A stretch of DNA of 32,795 nt from Desulfobacterales bacterium (GTDB lineage: Bacteria > Desulfobacterota > Desulfobacteria > Desulfobacterales > SKZT01), in the NCBI GenBank assembly GCA_018399715.1, contig JAGYNR010000015.1:1-32795 (forward strand), written 5' to 3'. A program made the position numbers and the translations under genes. Under the pieces are notes generated by a model. That model did not search any database. It saw only the letters and a program-made list of their open reading frames with translations, and was not told the origin of the DNA. Shown piece by piece: positions 15,524 through 22,945 of this stretch (position 1 is its first letter; each line of letters starts with the position of its first letter).

Positions 15524-17302
15524 TTACATTTTCTCCAAAACGCCGATATTTAGAAGGGCGAGTCCCTTTTTGAGAACCTGGGCCGCTGCCTTTATCAAAG
15601 ATAGTCGAGCTCCTGCCAATTGTTTTGTTTGTGCATGGATTACCTGGTGTTTGTTATAAAACTGGTTGAACGATTTTGCCGTGTTGAAAATATGAACTGC
15701 GAGACGCGCAGGGTTTAAATCATTTACTGACAACCCGACCTCGTCGGGAAACTGGATCAGTTTTTGGATCAACTGTAATTCCTCTTCATTACCAAGCAGC
15801 GTAAAATCGGCATCTTCGATGGATATTCCGATTTCTTCAGCATTTCTCAATATACCGGAAATTCTGGCATAAGCGTACTGACAGTAAGGACCGGTAAAGC
15901 CGTCAAAAGAAATAGATTCCTGTGGATCAAAATGGATATCCTGAATTGATCGCACCCGAAGCAAATAAAACTTGATTGCCCCCATTGCAATTACCGATTG
16001 TCTGGTACGTATTTCTTCCTCGGAGAGGGGCTTCTCGATATTTCGTTTGCAGATTTCCTCTTTTGCCAGCCGCTCTACCTCCTCAATGAGATCATCGGCA
16101 TCCACTACTTTGCCTTCCCGTGATTTCATTTTGCCTTCGGGGAGATAAACCATTCCGTAAGAGAGATGATAACAGCCGCCAGCCCATGAAAATCCCAATG
16201 CTTTCAAAATTTCAAACAGGCACTGGAAGTGATAGACCTGTTCACTTCCAACGACATAAATTGATCGGTCAAGATTAAAATCATTAACCTTGAGAAGTGC
16301 GGTGCCGATATCCTGAGTCATGTAAAGGCTGGTATCATCATGACGGAGAACTGTAATTTTTTTAGGCTGCCCATCTTTTTCACATCCGAATTTTTCCGGC
16401 GGCAGGTAAAATACCACATTTCCATGGCTGTTTTCATCGATGATTTCCTTGTGAAAAATGCCTTTTTCCAGCCCTTTATCAATGATATCTTTGCCAAGCT
16501 GGTAGGTATCCGATTCATAATAGAATTTATCAAATTGTAAACCGAATTTCTGATAGGTTTCCGCAAAGCCCTGATAAACCCAACTGTTCATCATTTCCCA
16601 GAGTCTTATGATATCAGGATCACCATCTTCCCACTGTTTAAGCATCTGCCGGGCTTTGTTTTCCAGGGAAGGATCTTTTTCAGCCTCCCTGGCATAACGA
16701 ACATACCATTTTCCAACAAATTTATCTCCTTTCATGCCCGAAGATTCGGGTGTTTCGCCATTTCCCCACTGCTGCCAGGCCAGCATGCTTTTACAGATAT
16801 GAATGCCGCGATTGTTAATCAGGTTGGTTTTGATAACCTTATGAACGCAGGCTTTCAGCAGATTTGATACCGCCATTCCCAATGACCCGTTTCGCAAATG
16901 GCCAAGGTGAAGGGGTTTGTTGGTGTTCGGGGAAAGATACTCCACCATAATGCGTTGGGGAGTGTCGGTGACCGGGGAGCAAAAAGACTCTTTTTCCATT
17001 ATTTCTTTGCAAAGGGCACCAAAGAGAACATCCCGGTTCATCATGATATTGATATAAGGTCCTGCGGCCTGAATTTTTTGAATCAGGTCGTCGGTTTCAA
17101 GAGCTTTTGCCACTTTGTCGGCAATATCTGTAGGAGATTTGCGGAACTGCTTGGCCAACGGGAAACATTCAAAAGCAAAATCCCCCAGAGCTACGCTGGG
17201 TGGAAATACAAGACTTGCTGTTTCCGGAAGATTCCCATATACTTTTTCAATTGTTTTACTAATCCGATCTAAAACAGCCGCTTTCAGTTCCCTGCTGTCC
17301 AT
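15524..17302 (-). CDS. argS: arginyl-tRNA synthetase
   Basis: ArgS charges tRNA-Arg with arginine. The 592-residue class I synthetase has the N-terminal Add1 domain, the HIGH-type motif in NKPLHLGHLRNGSLG (around residue 130), the KMSK-equivalent GKMKSREGKV, and the C-terminal DALR anticodon-binding domain with FTGPYCQYAYARI. Length is typical. The ATG at 17302 is preceded on the minus strand by GGAGAGACA. It appears to share a transcript with the downstream arginine decarboxylase gene. Confidence 0.95.
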   Translation of the reverse strand: MDSRELKAAVLDRISKTIEKVYGNLPETASLVFPPSVALGDFAFECFPLAKQFRKSPTDIADKVAKALETDDLIQKIQAAGPYINIMMNRDVLFGALCKEIMEKESFCSPVTDTPQRIMVEYLSPNTNKPLHLGHLRNGSLGMAVSNLLKACVHKVIKTNLINNRGIHICKSMLAWQQWGNGETPESSGMKGDKFVGKWYVRYAREAEKDPSLENKARQMLKQWEDGDPDIIRLWEMMNSWVYQGFAETYQKFGLQFDKFYYESDTYQLGKDIIDKGLEKGIFHKEIIDENSHGNVVFYLPPEKFGCEKDGQPKKITVLRHDDTSLYMTQDIGTALLKVNDFNLDRSIYVVGSEQVYHFQCLFEILKALGFSWAGGCYHLSYGMVYLPEGKMKSREGKVVDADDLIEEVERLAKEEICKRNIEKPLSEEEIRTRQSVIAMGAIKFYLLRVRSIQDIHFDPQESISFDGFTGPYCQYAYARISGILRNAEEIGISIEDADFTLLGNEEELQLIQKLIQFPDEVGLSVNDLNPARLAVHIFNTAKSFNQFYNKHQVIHAQTKQLAGARLSLIKAAAQVLKKGLALLNIGVLEKM

Positions 17303-17704
17303 TGTCTCTCCTTACTGGCACAAAATAAAGATTAAGTCTTTATTATCAGCAATTCTAATTTTGACTCAAACATCCAGATCCGATGTTGGACGTTAATAAT
17401 CGCTATCGGGATCGCTATCGAATGTGTTGCCTTTGAGGTGTATTCGATTTCGATTTCGATTCCGATCCCGCTAGCGAATCCATCATTTCATGTGATTGTC
17501 ATAATTAGAATTGCTGCTTTATTATATCAAAAAAAGAAATTCAATACATCCCAACTCAGAAATCTGAACCAGATTTTCAGGATAATGATAAACTGTAAGA
17601 ACATCAGATGTCCCAGATTCTCTGTGATAAATTTTTTATGAGAGAGGATGAATTAAACTGTTTATAGAATCAAATATATTTTTTTGATTTTCATATTATT
17701 ACCT
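17303..17704. other. 402 bp gene-free stretch upstream of argS, mostly repeat-derived
   Basis: This gap holds the 170 bp inverted-repeat element described separately (17347-17516), leaving about 35 bases for an argS promoter on its near side. The remainder, 17526-17704, contains a short perfect inverted repeat AAATCTG-AAC-CAGATTT near 17560 and AT-rich sequence. No plausible gene was seen. Confidence 0.6.
17338..17525. mobile_element. MITE-like element: 19 bp terminal inverted repeats, 9 bp flanking direct repeat
   Basis: The left end CAGCAATTCTAATTTTGAC (17347-17365) matches the reverse complement of the right end (17498-17516) at 18 of 19 positions. Immediately outside, the 9-mer CTTTATTAT occurs as a perfect direct repeat at 17338-17346 and 17517-17525, as expected for a target site duplication. 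The 170 bp body encodes no transposase. Inside is a second inverted repeat (17400-17414 with 17463-17477, 14 of 15) and a short run of CGATTT hexamers, so the whole can fold. It would need a transposase supplied from elsewhere. Confidence 0.75.
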
Positions 17705-18235
17705 CTATTCCAGAGAATATTCTAAAAATGCAACACTAAACGGAAAGTCATCGGGTTGTTTGGTTTCCTTTTCAACAAATCCACGTTTTTCGTACCATTT
17801 TTTCAATTGAATATCATCGGACATAATGCCGACACTGAGACATTTGGCACCGTATATTTTGGCTTCACCCAGAGCTTTTTCAACCAATTCCGTACCAAAT
17901 CCATGGCATCGCCTTCCTGAAAGCACGCCTATATGAACGATAGAACATATATTGGCGTCATCGAATGCTATACCGAGACAGCCAACTGAAATCCCCCGGT
18001 CGACTTTGATAAAAAAGTGGGTTCCCTTTTGAAAATCATCCTTCACCGCATCTTCAGTGATATATGATTGGTGACTGGAGCAATTTTCAGGCGTCAAGCC
18101 AAATCGCCTGGCAACATCAGTAAATGAATTTTTAATCAAGAAAGCCACGAGTGCGGCATCTTCCACGAAAACTTTTCGAATTTGTGAATTGGGAATACGT
18201 GTATCTCTTTGAGAATTGGGATCGGGAATATACAT
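17705..18235 (-). CDS. GNAT family N-acetyltransferase
   Basis: The 176-residue protein has a GNAT fold: ISVGCLGI strand, IVHIGVLSGRRCHGFGTELVEKAL containing the R-x-x-G-x-G acetyl-CoA loop in the form RRCHGFG, and a C-terminal KKWYEKRGFVEKE motif. The acetyl acceptor cannot be told. ATG 18235 follows a strong AGGAGGTT on the minus strand. The N-terminal 20 residues contain a near-repeat (DPNSQ and IPNSQ) ahead of the domain. It lies downstream of the norQ-like gene on the same strand, about 220 bases apart; a functional link is not evident. Confidence 0.82.
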   Translation of the reverse strand: MYIPDPNSQRDTRIPNSQIRKVFVEDAALVAFLIKNSFTDVARRFGLTPENCSSHQSYITEDAVKDDFQKGTHFFIKVDRGISVGCLGIAFDDANICSIVHIGVLSGRRCHGFGTELVEKALGEAKIYGAKCLSVGIMSDDIQLKKWYEKRGFVEKETKQPDDFPFSVAFLEYSLE

Positions 18236-18458
18236 TGATTTTTAACCTCCTGAAAAATAAATTAAAAAAGAGATCATCCAAATTGATGAATCTCCTTAAA
18301 ATATAGAATTTAATACAATCTGATCAAAATTCAAGCAGATCCAAAATGAGTTTTTACCTGATGGGATGGGTTTAACAGCAATTATTTATAATTTCAGAAG
18401 GTTTAAAGCTTACACCAACCTATAAAATGTACAAATTTTTCTGAAGAATTTGTGGTGG

Positions 18459-19274
18459 TTAAAAGATATCTTCGATTAAATCGTTCAAAGTTTCCTGAAG
18501 ACGGCTGTCATCGGTAAGGGGTTGAGTAATAGCACTCTGACAGGCAATCGTGGGAGGAACCTTTCGACGGATCAGTTGAGCGGCATAAATTAAAAGACGA
18601 GTGCTGGCACCTTCAGTCAGACCATGCTCCCGGATATTTCTGATTTTTCGCCCCAGTTCAACGAGGTGTAAAGCGGTTTCCATATCTATCTGCCCTTCAT
18701 GGGAAACAATTTCAGCTTCCTTTTCCGCAGGCGGATAATCGAACTGGAGAGATACAAACCGTTGACGGGTACTTTGTTTAAGGTCTTTGAGTACTGACTG
18801 GTATCCCGGGTTAAATGAAATGACCAGGATAAAATCCGGATGGGCCTGAATCGTTTCGCCTTTTTTCTCGATGATCAATGTTCTGCGATCGTCGCTTAGT
18901 GGATGGATAACTACTGTCGTGTCTTTTCTGGCTTCTACGATTTCATCAAGATAACAAATAGCCCCGATTCGGACTGCCCGGCTGAGAGGACCGTCGTTCC
19001 AGACAGTTTCATCACTTTTTAACAAAAAGCGTCCGATCAGATCTGATGCAAACAAATCTTCGTGGCAGGAAATGGTGATCAGGGGGCGGGCCAGTCGATA
19101 GGCCATGTACTCTATGAATCTGGTTTTTCCACAACCGGTAGGACCTTTGAGCATTACGGGAAGTTTTCCATCATAGGCTGCCTCGAAAAGGGATATTTCA
19201 TTTCCCGTTTCCAGATAATAAGGCTTTTTTTCGATAACAGGGATATCATTTATGCTTATATTTGTTTCTATCAT
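18459..19274 (-). CDS. CbbQ/NirQ/NorQ-type AAA+ ATPase (MoxR group)
   Basis: These ATPases act with a von Willebrand-domain partner (CbbO/NorD) to remodel or activate a target enzyme such as Rubisco or nitric oxide reductase. From Met at 19274 the protein is 271 residues, the usual CbbQ length, with Walker A GPTGCGKT (44-51), the CbbQ-type [13 protein letters not shown], Walker B ICYLDEI (106-112), sensor Asn155 in SFNPGYQS, and an arginine finger region STRQRFV. AGGAGA at 19281-19286 supports this start over an in-frame ATG at 19346. No CbbO/NorD gene is present in the window, so its client is unknown. Confidence 0.88.
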   Translation of the reverse strand: MIETNISINDIPVIEKKPYYLETGNEISLFEAAYDGKLPVMLKGPTGCGKTRFIEYMAYRLARPLITISCHEDLFASDLIGRFLLKSDETVWNDGPLSRAVRIGAICYLDEIVEARKDTTVVIHPLSDDRRTLIIEKKGETIQAHPDFILVISFNPGYQSVLKDLKQSTRQRFVSLQFDYPPAEKEAEIVSHEGQIDMETALHLVELGRKIRNIREHGLTEGASTRLLIYAAQLIRRKVPPTIACQSAITQPLTDDSRLQETLNDLIEDIF

Positions 19275-19611
19275 GAACTTTCTCCTGAAACCATATATGT
19301 TGACGGGTTTTTTCACCGGTGGAATCAAATGATCAATTTCAATCATTTTATTTCCCGGCCCGCTCTTTCAAGTTGATAATAAGCTTTAAACAATCTATAT
19401 TAGTGTCTGAAAGAAAACTGTCTTTTTCGCCAATATCTGCGTCAGACTCAAATTTTAATCCTCGAAATACTCAACGTATGTCTGTGGTTAAAATTTTCGT
19501 CTTCCTTGCTCTTAACGAAAAATCCTGGTTTTCATTCGGGCACTATATTAAAAAATTTGAATTATAAAAACTGTAATTTCAATAATACTCATTTAAGGAA
19601 TATTATATTTA
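19275..19611. other. 337 bp divergent spacer between norQ-like and TraB-family genes
   Basis: The centre of this gap is the diverged repeat element at 19401-19545. The parts outside it must hold the two divergent promoters; AT-rich stretches lie at 19376-19400 and 19546-19600, but no convincing -35/-10 pair stands out. No gene was seen. Confidence 0.5.
19401..19545. mobile_element. 145 bp MITE-like repeat with 18 bp inverted ends
   Basis: The left end TAGTGTCTGAAAGAAAAC (19401-19418) matches the reverse complement of 19528-19545 at 15 of 18 positions. Both ends are variants of the arms of the palindromes at 5899 and 32608. The stretch 19515-19545 matches the reverse complement of the glgA-side palindrome almost base for base. 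Internal inverted matches (AAATTTTAA near 19450 and TTAAAATTT near 19488) indicate a long folded structure. No clear target duplication was seen and no protein is encoded. Confidence 0.6.
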
Positions 19612-20778
19612 ATGGATACAATAAACAACCATAATATTGAGCGTATGGCTCACGGTGATAAAGAAATTGTAATCTTGGGGACGGCGCATGTTTCAAGAGA
19701 AAGTGCCCGTCAGGTAGATTTGCTGATCGAAAACGAAATGCCGGATACGGTATGTGTAGAGCTTTGTCCCTCCAGGTATCAGTCTATCCGCCAGAAAGAG
19801 AGCTGGCTGGATACTGATATTGTAAAGGTTGTCAGGGAAAAAAAGGCTTTTTTATTGTTGGCCAGTCTGCTGCTCACATCCTTTCAGAAAAAAATTGCCA
19901 AAAAACTGAATATTACAGCGGGTCAGGAAATGATTCAGGCTATCGATTCGGCGGATAAAATCGGTGCTCATATTGAACTTGTGGATCGTGATATCCGGGT
20001 AACATTGTCCCGAATCTGGCGGGCTATGGGGTTATGGGATAAGGTTAAGCTGATGTTTCAGTTGTTGCTGTCTCTTGGCGACGTTGATGACATCAGCGAA
20101 GAAGATATCGAACGAATGAAACAGGAGGATATTTTAGAGTCTCTTTTGGCAGAGGTCGGGAAAAGTCTTCCGGTGCTAAAATCAATTCTCATTGAGGAAA
20201 GAGACCGATATATTTCACAAAAAATTCGAAATGCACCCGGGCAAAAAATACTGGCGATAGTAGGCGCCGGTCATGTACCGGGTATTAGGAAACACTGGAA
20301 CACTGATATTTCTCTTGAGCAACTCGAAACGATTCCTCCCGGGCGTAAATATATGGGGACACTCAAATGGCTCCTTCCAGGTTTGATTGTTGCTCTTTTT
20401 GTCTATGGATTTTTTCAGGGAGGAAGTAAAGCCGGATCTGATATGCTGGTTTGGTGGATCGCTGCTAACGGCATTTTAGCCGGCTTGGGTGCCTTGTTTG
20501 CTCTGGCACATCCCTATACGATTTTATCTTCTGTTCTATCGGCTCCTTTGACCTCTCTTAATCCTATGATAGCTGCGGGATGGGTTTCAGGTCTTGTGGA
20601 AGCGTTCTCTCGAAAACCGAAAGTAAAAGATTTGGAAAGTCTCCACGAAGATATCCTGTCCATAAAGGGGTTCTGGAAAAATAATGTTACCCGGATTTTA
20701 TTGGTAGTGGTTTTTACGAACATGGGCAGCATGCTGGGTACAATGGTAGCTATCCCCCTGATGCTGAAAGTGTTATAA
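19612..20778 (+). CDS. TraB/PrgY family membrane protein
   Basis: The 388-residue protein has the TraB domain motifs: GTAHVS (23-28), VELCPSRY, ELVDRDI and AIVGAGHVPGI (about 216-226), which in the wider GumN/TraB (ChaN-like/EreA-like) group form a metal-dependent hydrolase-like fold. The C-terminal 135 residues contain several hydrophobic spans (about 250-266, 275-300, 310-325, 365-386), so the N-terminal domain is anchored in the inner membrane. PrgY of Enterococcus limits pheromone activity; the bacterial role elsewhere is unknown. AAGGA precedes ATG 19612. It converges with the Nudix gene, with stops almost touching. Confidence 0.85.
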   Translation: MDTINNHNIERMAHGDKEIVILGTAHVSRESARQVDLLIENEMPDTVCVELCPSRYQSIRQKESWLDTDIVKVVREKKAFLLLASLLLTSFQKKIAKKLNITAGQEMIQAIDSADKIGAHIELVDRDIRVTLSRIWRAMGLWDKVKLMFQLLLSLGDVDDISEEDIERMKQEDILESLLAEVGKSLPVLKSILIEERDRYISQKIRNAPGQKILAIVGAGHVPGIRKHWNTDISLEQLETIPPGRKYMGTLKWLLPGLIVALFVYGFFQGGSKAGSDMLVWWIAANGILAGLGALFALAHPYTILSSVLSAPLTSLNPMIAAGWVSGLVEAFSRKPKVKDLESLHEDILSIKGFWKNNVTRILLVVVFTNMGSMLGTMVAIPLMLKVL

Positions 20779-20779
20779 T

Positions 20780-21265
20780 TTAAGGATGTTCGAGTGGCTC
20801 CTGATAATTTAAAAGCTTCATTAGTTCATCGATAAATCCGGACTGGCTTTTCAGAATTTTTTTTCTGGCTTCACGAATAGAAAACCAGCCAGCCCGGTCG
20901 ATTTCCGGAAATGTCTGTTGTTTGCCGGACTCGGGAGGCCATTCCATGCTAAATGAATTGCTTTGGATTGAACCGGCATTACAATTTCCCTTGACTGCCC
21001 AGGCGGTGACGATTTTGCCTCCGGATTGTTTTACCGGCGTCAGTGGTATAAAATCCCCTTCTGCCCTACAGCCCGTTTCTTCATTAAATTCTCTTTTGGC
21101 GGCTTCGAACCCGTCTTCCTTATTCTTATCGTACAAGCCCTTAGGGATGGACCATACTCCGGAATCTTTGTTTTTCCAAAAAGGCCCTCCCGGATGAACC
21201 AGAAATACTTCCAATAGATTGTCAGCAAACCGGAACATCAGAATTCCGGCACTATGCTGAGCCAT
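20780..21265 (-). CDS. Nudix hydrolase
   Basis: Nudix enzymes hydrolyse nucleoside diphosphates linked to another group. The 161-residue protein has a Nudix box (about residues 43-65) ending in KREFNEETG, with all the usual acidic residues, but the distance from the first Gly to the first Glu is six residues rather than five. The preceding WKNKDSGVWSIPKG is typical of the Ap4A-hydrolase-like subgroup. ATG 21265 has AAAGGT upstream. The substrate cannot be inferred. It is the last of a minus-strand run that starts with the lipoprotein gene. Confidence 0.85.
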   Translation of the reverse strand: MAQHSAGILMFRFADNLLEVFLVHPGGPFWKNKDSGVWSIPKGLYDKNKEDGFEAAKREFNEETGCRAEGDFIPLTPVKQSGGKIVTAWAVKGNCNAGSIQSNSFSMEWPPESGKQQTFPEIDRAGWFSIREARKKILKSQSGFIDELMKLLNYQEPLEHP

Positions 21266-21292
21266 TTGTTTACCTTTTATATCATGATGGTT

Positions 21293-21322
21293 ACTGCCAA
21301 ACGGATTTCAGAATATTCATAT
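21293..21322 (-). pseudogene. possible 3' relic of a second DUF2780 gene
   Basis: Read on the minus strand, these 30 bases encode MNILKSVWQ and a stop, and match the last 30 bases of the DUF2780 gene (22320-22291, MNILKSVWH and stop) at 25 positions. The mscS gene lies between the two. This could be the tail of a decayed tandem paralogue; the match is short. Confidence 0.35.
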
Positions 21323-21411
21323 TAAAAAAATAAAAGCAATTTTTCCGAAAACTTAAGTATAATTGCAATAAGAAAATACAAAAATGGAAAAAATTTTTAC
21401 CAAGGGAATTG

Positions 21412-22242
21412 TTATACCGGAGACATCGCCTTATGTTCATAAACGTGAACATCTCGCTGCGGATAAGGTATCGAGATACCTTCGGCATCAAAACGTTTTT
21501 TAACCTTTTCGGTTGTGTCAAAAAGAAAACTCCAATAATCATCGGATTTTGTCCATGGCCGCACATAGAAATTGACACTGCTGTCCCCCAGTTCAGCTAA
21601 AGCGATAAGCGGCTCAGGATCCTTAAGCACCCGATCGTCCTCGGCGATAATTGCCTGAAGAATTTTTTTGGCTTTGTCGATATCATCTTCGTAGCTAATT
21701 CCAAAAACCATGTCGACCCGTCGGGTTCCTTTGGTGGAATAATTGACAATATTGCCAGATGTTATGCTGGCGTTTGGTATAATAACCGTCTTGTTATCCG
21801 GCGTTTTCAGTTGGGTGGTAAAAATTTCAATTTCCTCCACGGTACCGGCAGTGCCAGCGCCCTCTATGTAGTCTCCTGTCTTGAAGGGACGAAAAATGAT
21901 AATCAGAAATCCTGCAGCAAAGTTTGCCAGGGATCCCTGCAAGGCCAGACCAATCGCCAAACCGGCAGCACCAATGACAGCAATAAATGAGGTTGTCTGG
22001 ATTCCCAGTTGGGAGAGAGCTGCCAGGACAATAAAGACAAGCAACACATAATATATAAGGCTGGCTACAAAGGATCTCAGAGCTGGATCTAATTGACGTT
22101 TTGCCAATATTTTATTGATCAGTTTTCTGAAAAAATTTGCTATCCATTTACCAATAATCAGAATGGTGATAGCTGCGATTATTTTGATTCCATAAACAGC
22201 CAGCAGTCCATAGATTTTTTCTAGTATTCCCGCCCAGTCCAT
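21412..22242 (-). CDS. mscS: small-conductance mechanosensitive channel, MscS family
   Basis: MscS opens on membrane tension to release solutes during osmotic downshock. The 276-residue protein has three membrane spans (about 14-36, 58-80, 87-115), the glycine/alanine-rich pore helix IGAAGLAIGLALQGSLANFAAG, the adjoining FRPFKTGDYI loop, and the beta and alpha/beta cytoplasmic domains with PDNKTVIIPNASI. Length and architecture are those of the E. coli type. ATG 22242 follows GGGGAGGC. It lies 48 bases behind the DUF2780 gene on the same strand. Confidence 0.94.
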   Translation of the reverse strand: MDWAGILEKIYGLLAVYGIKIIAAITILIIGKWIANFFRKLINKILAKRQLDPALRSFVASLIYYVLLVFIVLAALSQLGIQTTSFIAVIGAAGLAIGLALQGSLANFAAGFLIIIFRPFKTGDYIEGAGTAGTVEEIEIFTTQLKTPDNKTVIIPNASITSGNIVNYSTKGTRRVDMVFGISYEDDIDKAKKILQAIIAEDDRVLKDPEPLIALAELGDSSVNFYVRPWTKSDDYWSFLFDTTEKVKKRFDAEGISIPYPQRDVHVYEHKAMSPV

Positions 22243-22290
22243 ATGCCTCCCCGTATAATTATATTTTTTTTGATGTTATATGATCAATTT

Positions 22291-22866
22291 TTAGTGCCAG
22301 ACAGATTTCAGTATGTTCATGACAGTTTCGCCCCCTGCAGATTCGCTAAAAGAGAGAATTTTCGGAACAAACTGAGAAACCATATCCGTGTCAAGTCCCA
22401 ACTGTTTGAATTGATCATAGACATCGGCATACTTTTTGGCACCTTCTATCGTCTTGGTAAGTGAGCCGAGTCCTTGGGTAACCCCGGTAACTTTATCGGT
22501 AGTTTCGGCGGTGGCTGTCGATACAGCCGGAGCGGCCTCAATCAATTCACCGATTCCGGGAATTGCGTTAGCTAACTGAGCGTAATCGTCTCCCGAAAGT
22601 TTATCCTTGGCCATATTAAACAGAGCGCCTGCTCCACCAGCAGCCTGATCTTTCGTTATTCCAAGTTGACTGGAAAGTGTATCTGCTAGATCCATGGCTC
22701 CGGCTGTGGTTGTAGCGCTTGAGGATATTGCTTCTTCAGTGGCAATATTTTCAATTGCTTTCACGGTTTCCGAGGTTTCTGCGAAGACAACACCGCTAAA
22801 AAGAACGATTCCCCAAAAAATAGCCATTGACAAGGCTGTGGTCATTTTGCTGATTTTGAATGTCAT
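22291..22866 (-). CDS. secreted DUF2780 (VcgC/VcgE-like) protein
   Basis: The 191-residue protein has a signal peptide of about 29 residues ending VFA before ETSE, then a DUF2780 region: LADTLSSQLGITKDQAAGGAGALFNMAKDKLSGDDYAQLANAIPG and a C-terminal KQLGLDTDMVSQFVPKIL segment. The family is periplasmic and of unknown function. The linker is rich in Ala, Thr and Ser. AAGGAG lies close before ATG 22866, and a strong terminator hairpin ends only 16 bases upstream of the start. It is followed by mscS. Confidence 0.82.
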   Translation of the reverse strand: MTFKISKMTTALSMAIFWGIVLFSGVVFAETSETVKAIENIATEEAISSSATTTAGAMDLADTLSSQLGITKDQAAGGAGALFNMAKDKLSGDDYAQLANAIPGIGELIEAAPAVSTATAETTDKVTGVTQGLGSLTKTIEGAKKYADVYDQFKQLGLDTDMVSQFVPKILSFSESAGGETVMNILKSVWH

Positions 22867-22881
22867 CTTTTTTTCTCCTTC

Positions 22882-22920
22882 AAAAACCCCCCGATGGCCC
22901 CATTCGGGATCTATCGGGGG
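22882..22920 (-). terminator. strong intrinsic terminator after the lipoprotein gene, next to the DUF2780 start
   Basis: On the minus strand an 8 bp GC-rich stem (CCCCCGAT with ATCGGGGG, plus strand 22888-22895 and 22913-22920) with an inner CCC/GGG pairing is followed by TTTTT. It lies between the lipoprotein stop (22946) and the DUF2780 ATG (22866). Its position leaves no room for a separate promoter downstream, so DUF2780 expression may rely on read-through or on a promoter overlapping the hairpin. Confidence 0.75.
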
Positions 22921-22945
22921 ATGTCATATGATTTTTATAAAATGA

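Noticed and set aside
17440-17470. CGATTT-type hexamers as part of a CRISPR or microsatellite array
   Set aside because: Only about three imperfect units, no spacers, and they lie inside the inverted-repeat element.
18429-18452. Hairpin ACAAATT/AATTTGT after the norQ-like gene as a terminator
   Set aside because: The 7 bp stem is AT-rich and lacks a clean T run on the minus strand.
19275-19346. N-terminal extension of the norQ-like gene to the ATG at 19346
   Set aside because: AGGAGA at the right distance from ATG 19274 and the usual length of CbbQ proteins favour the shorter form.
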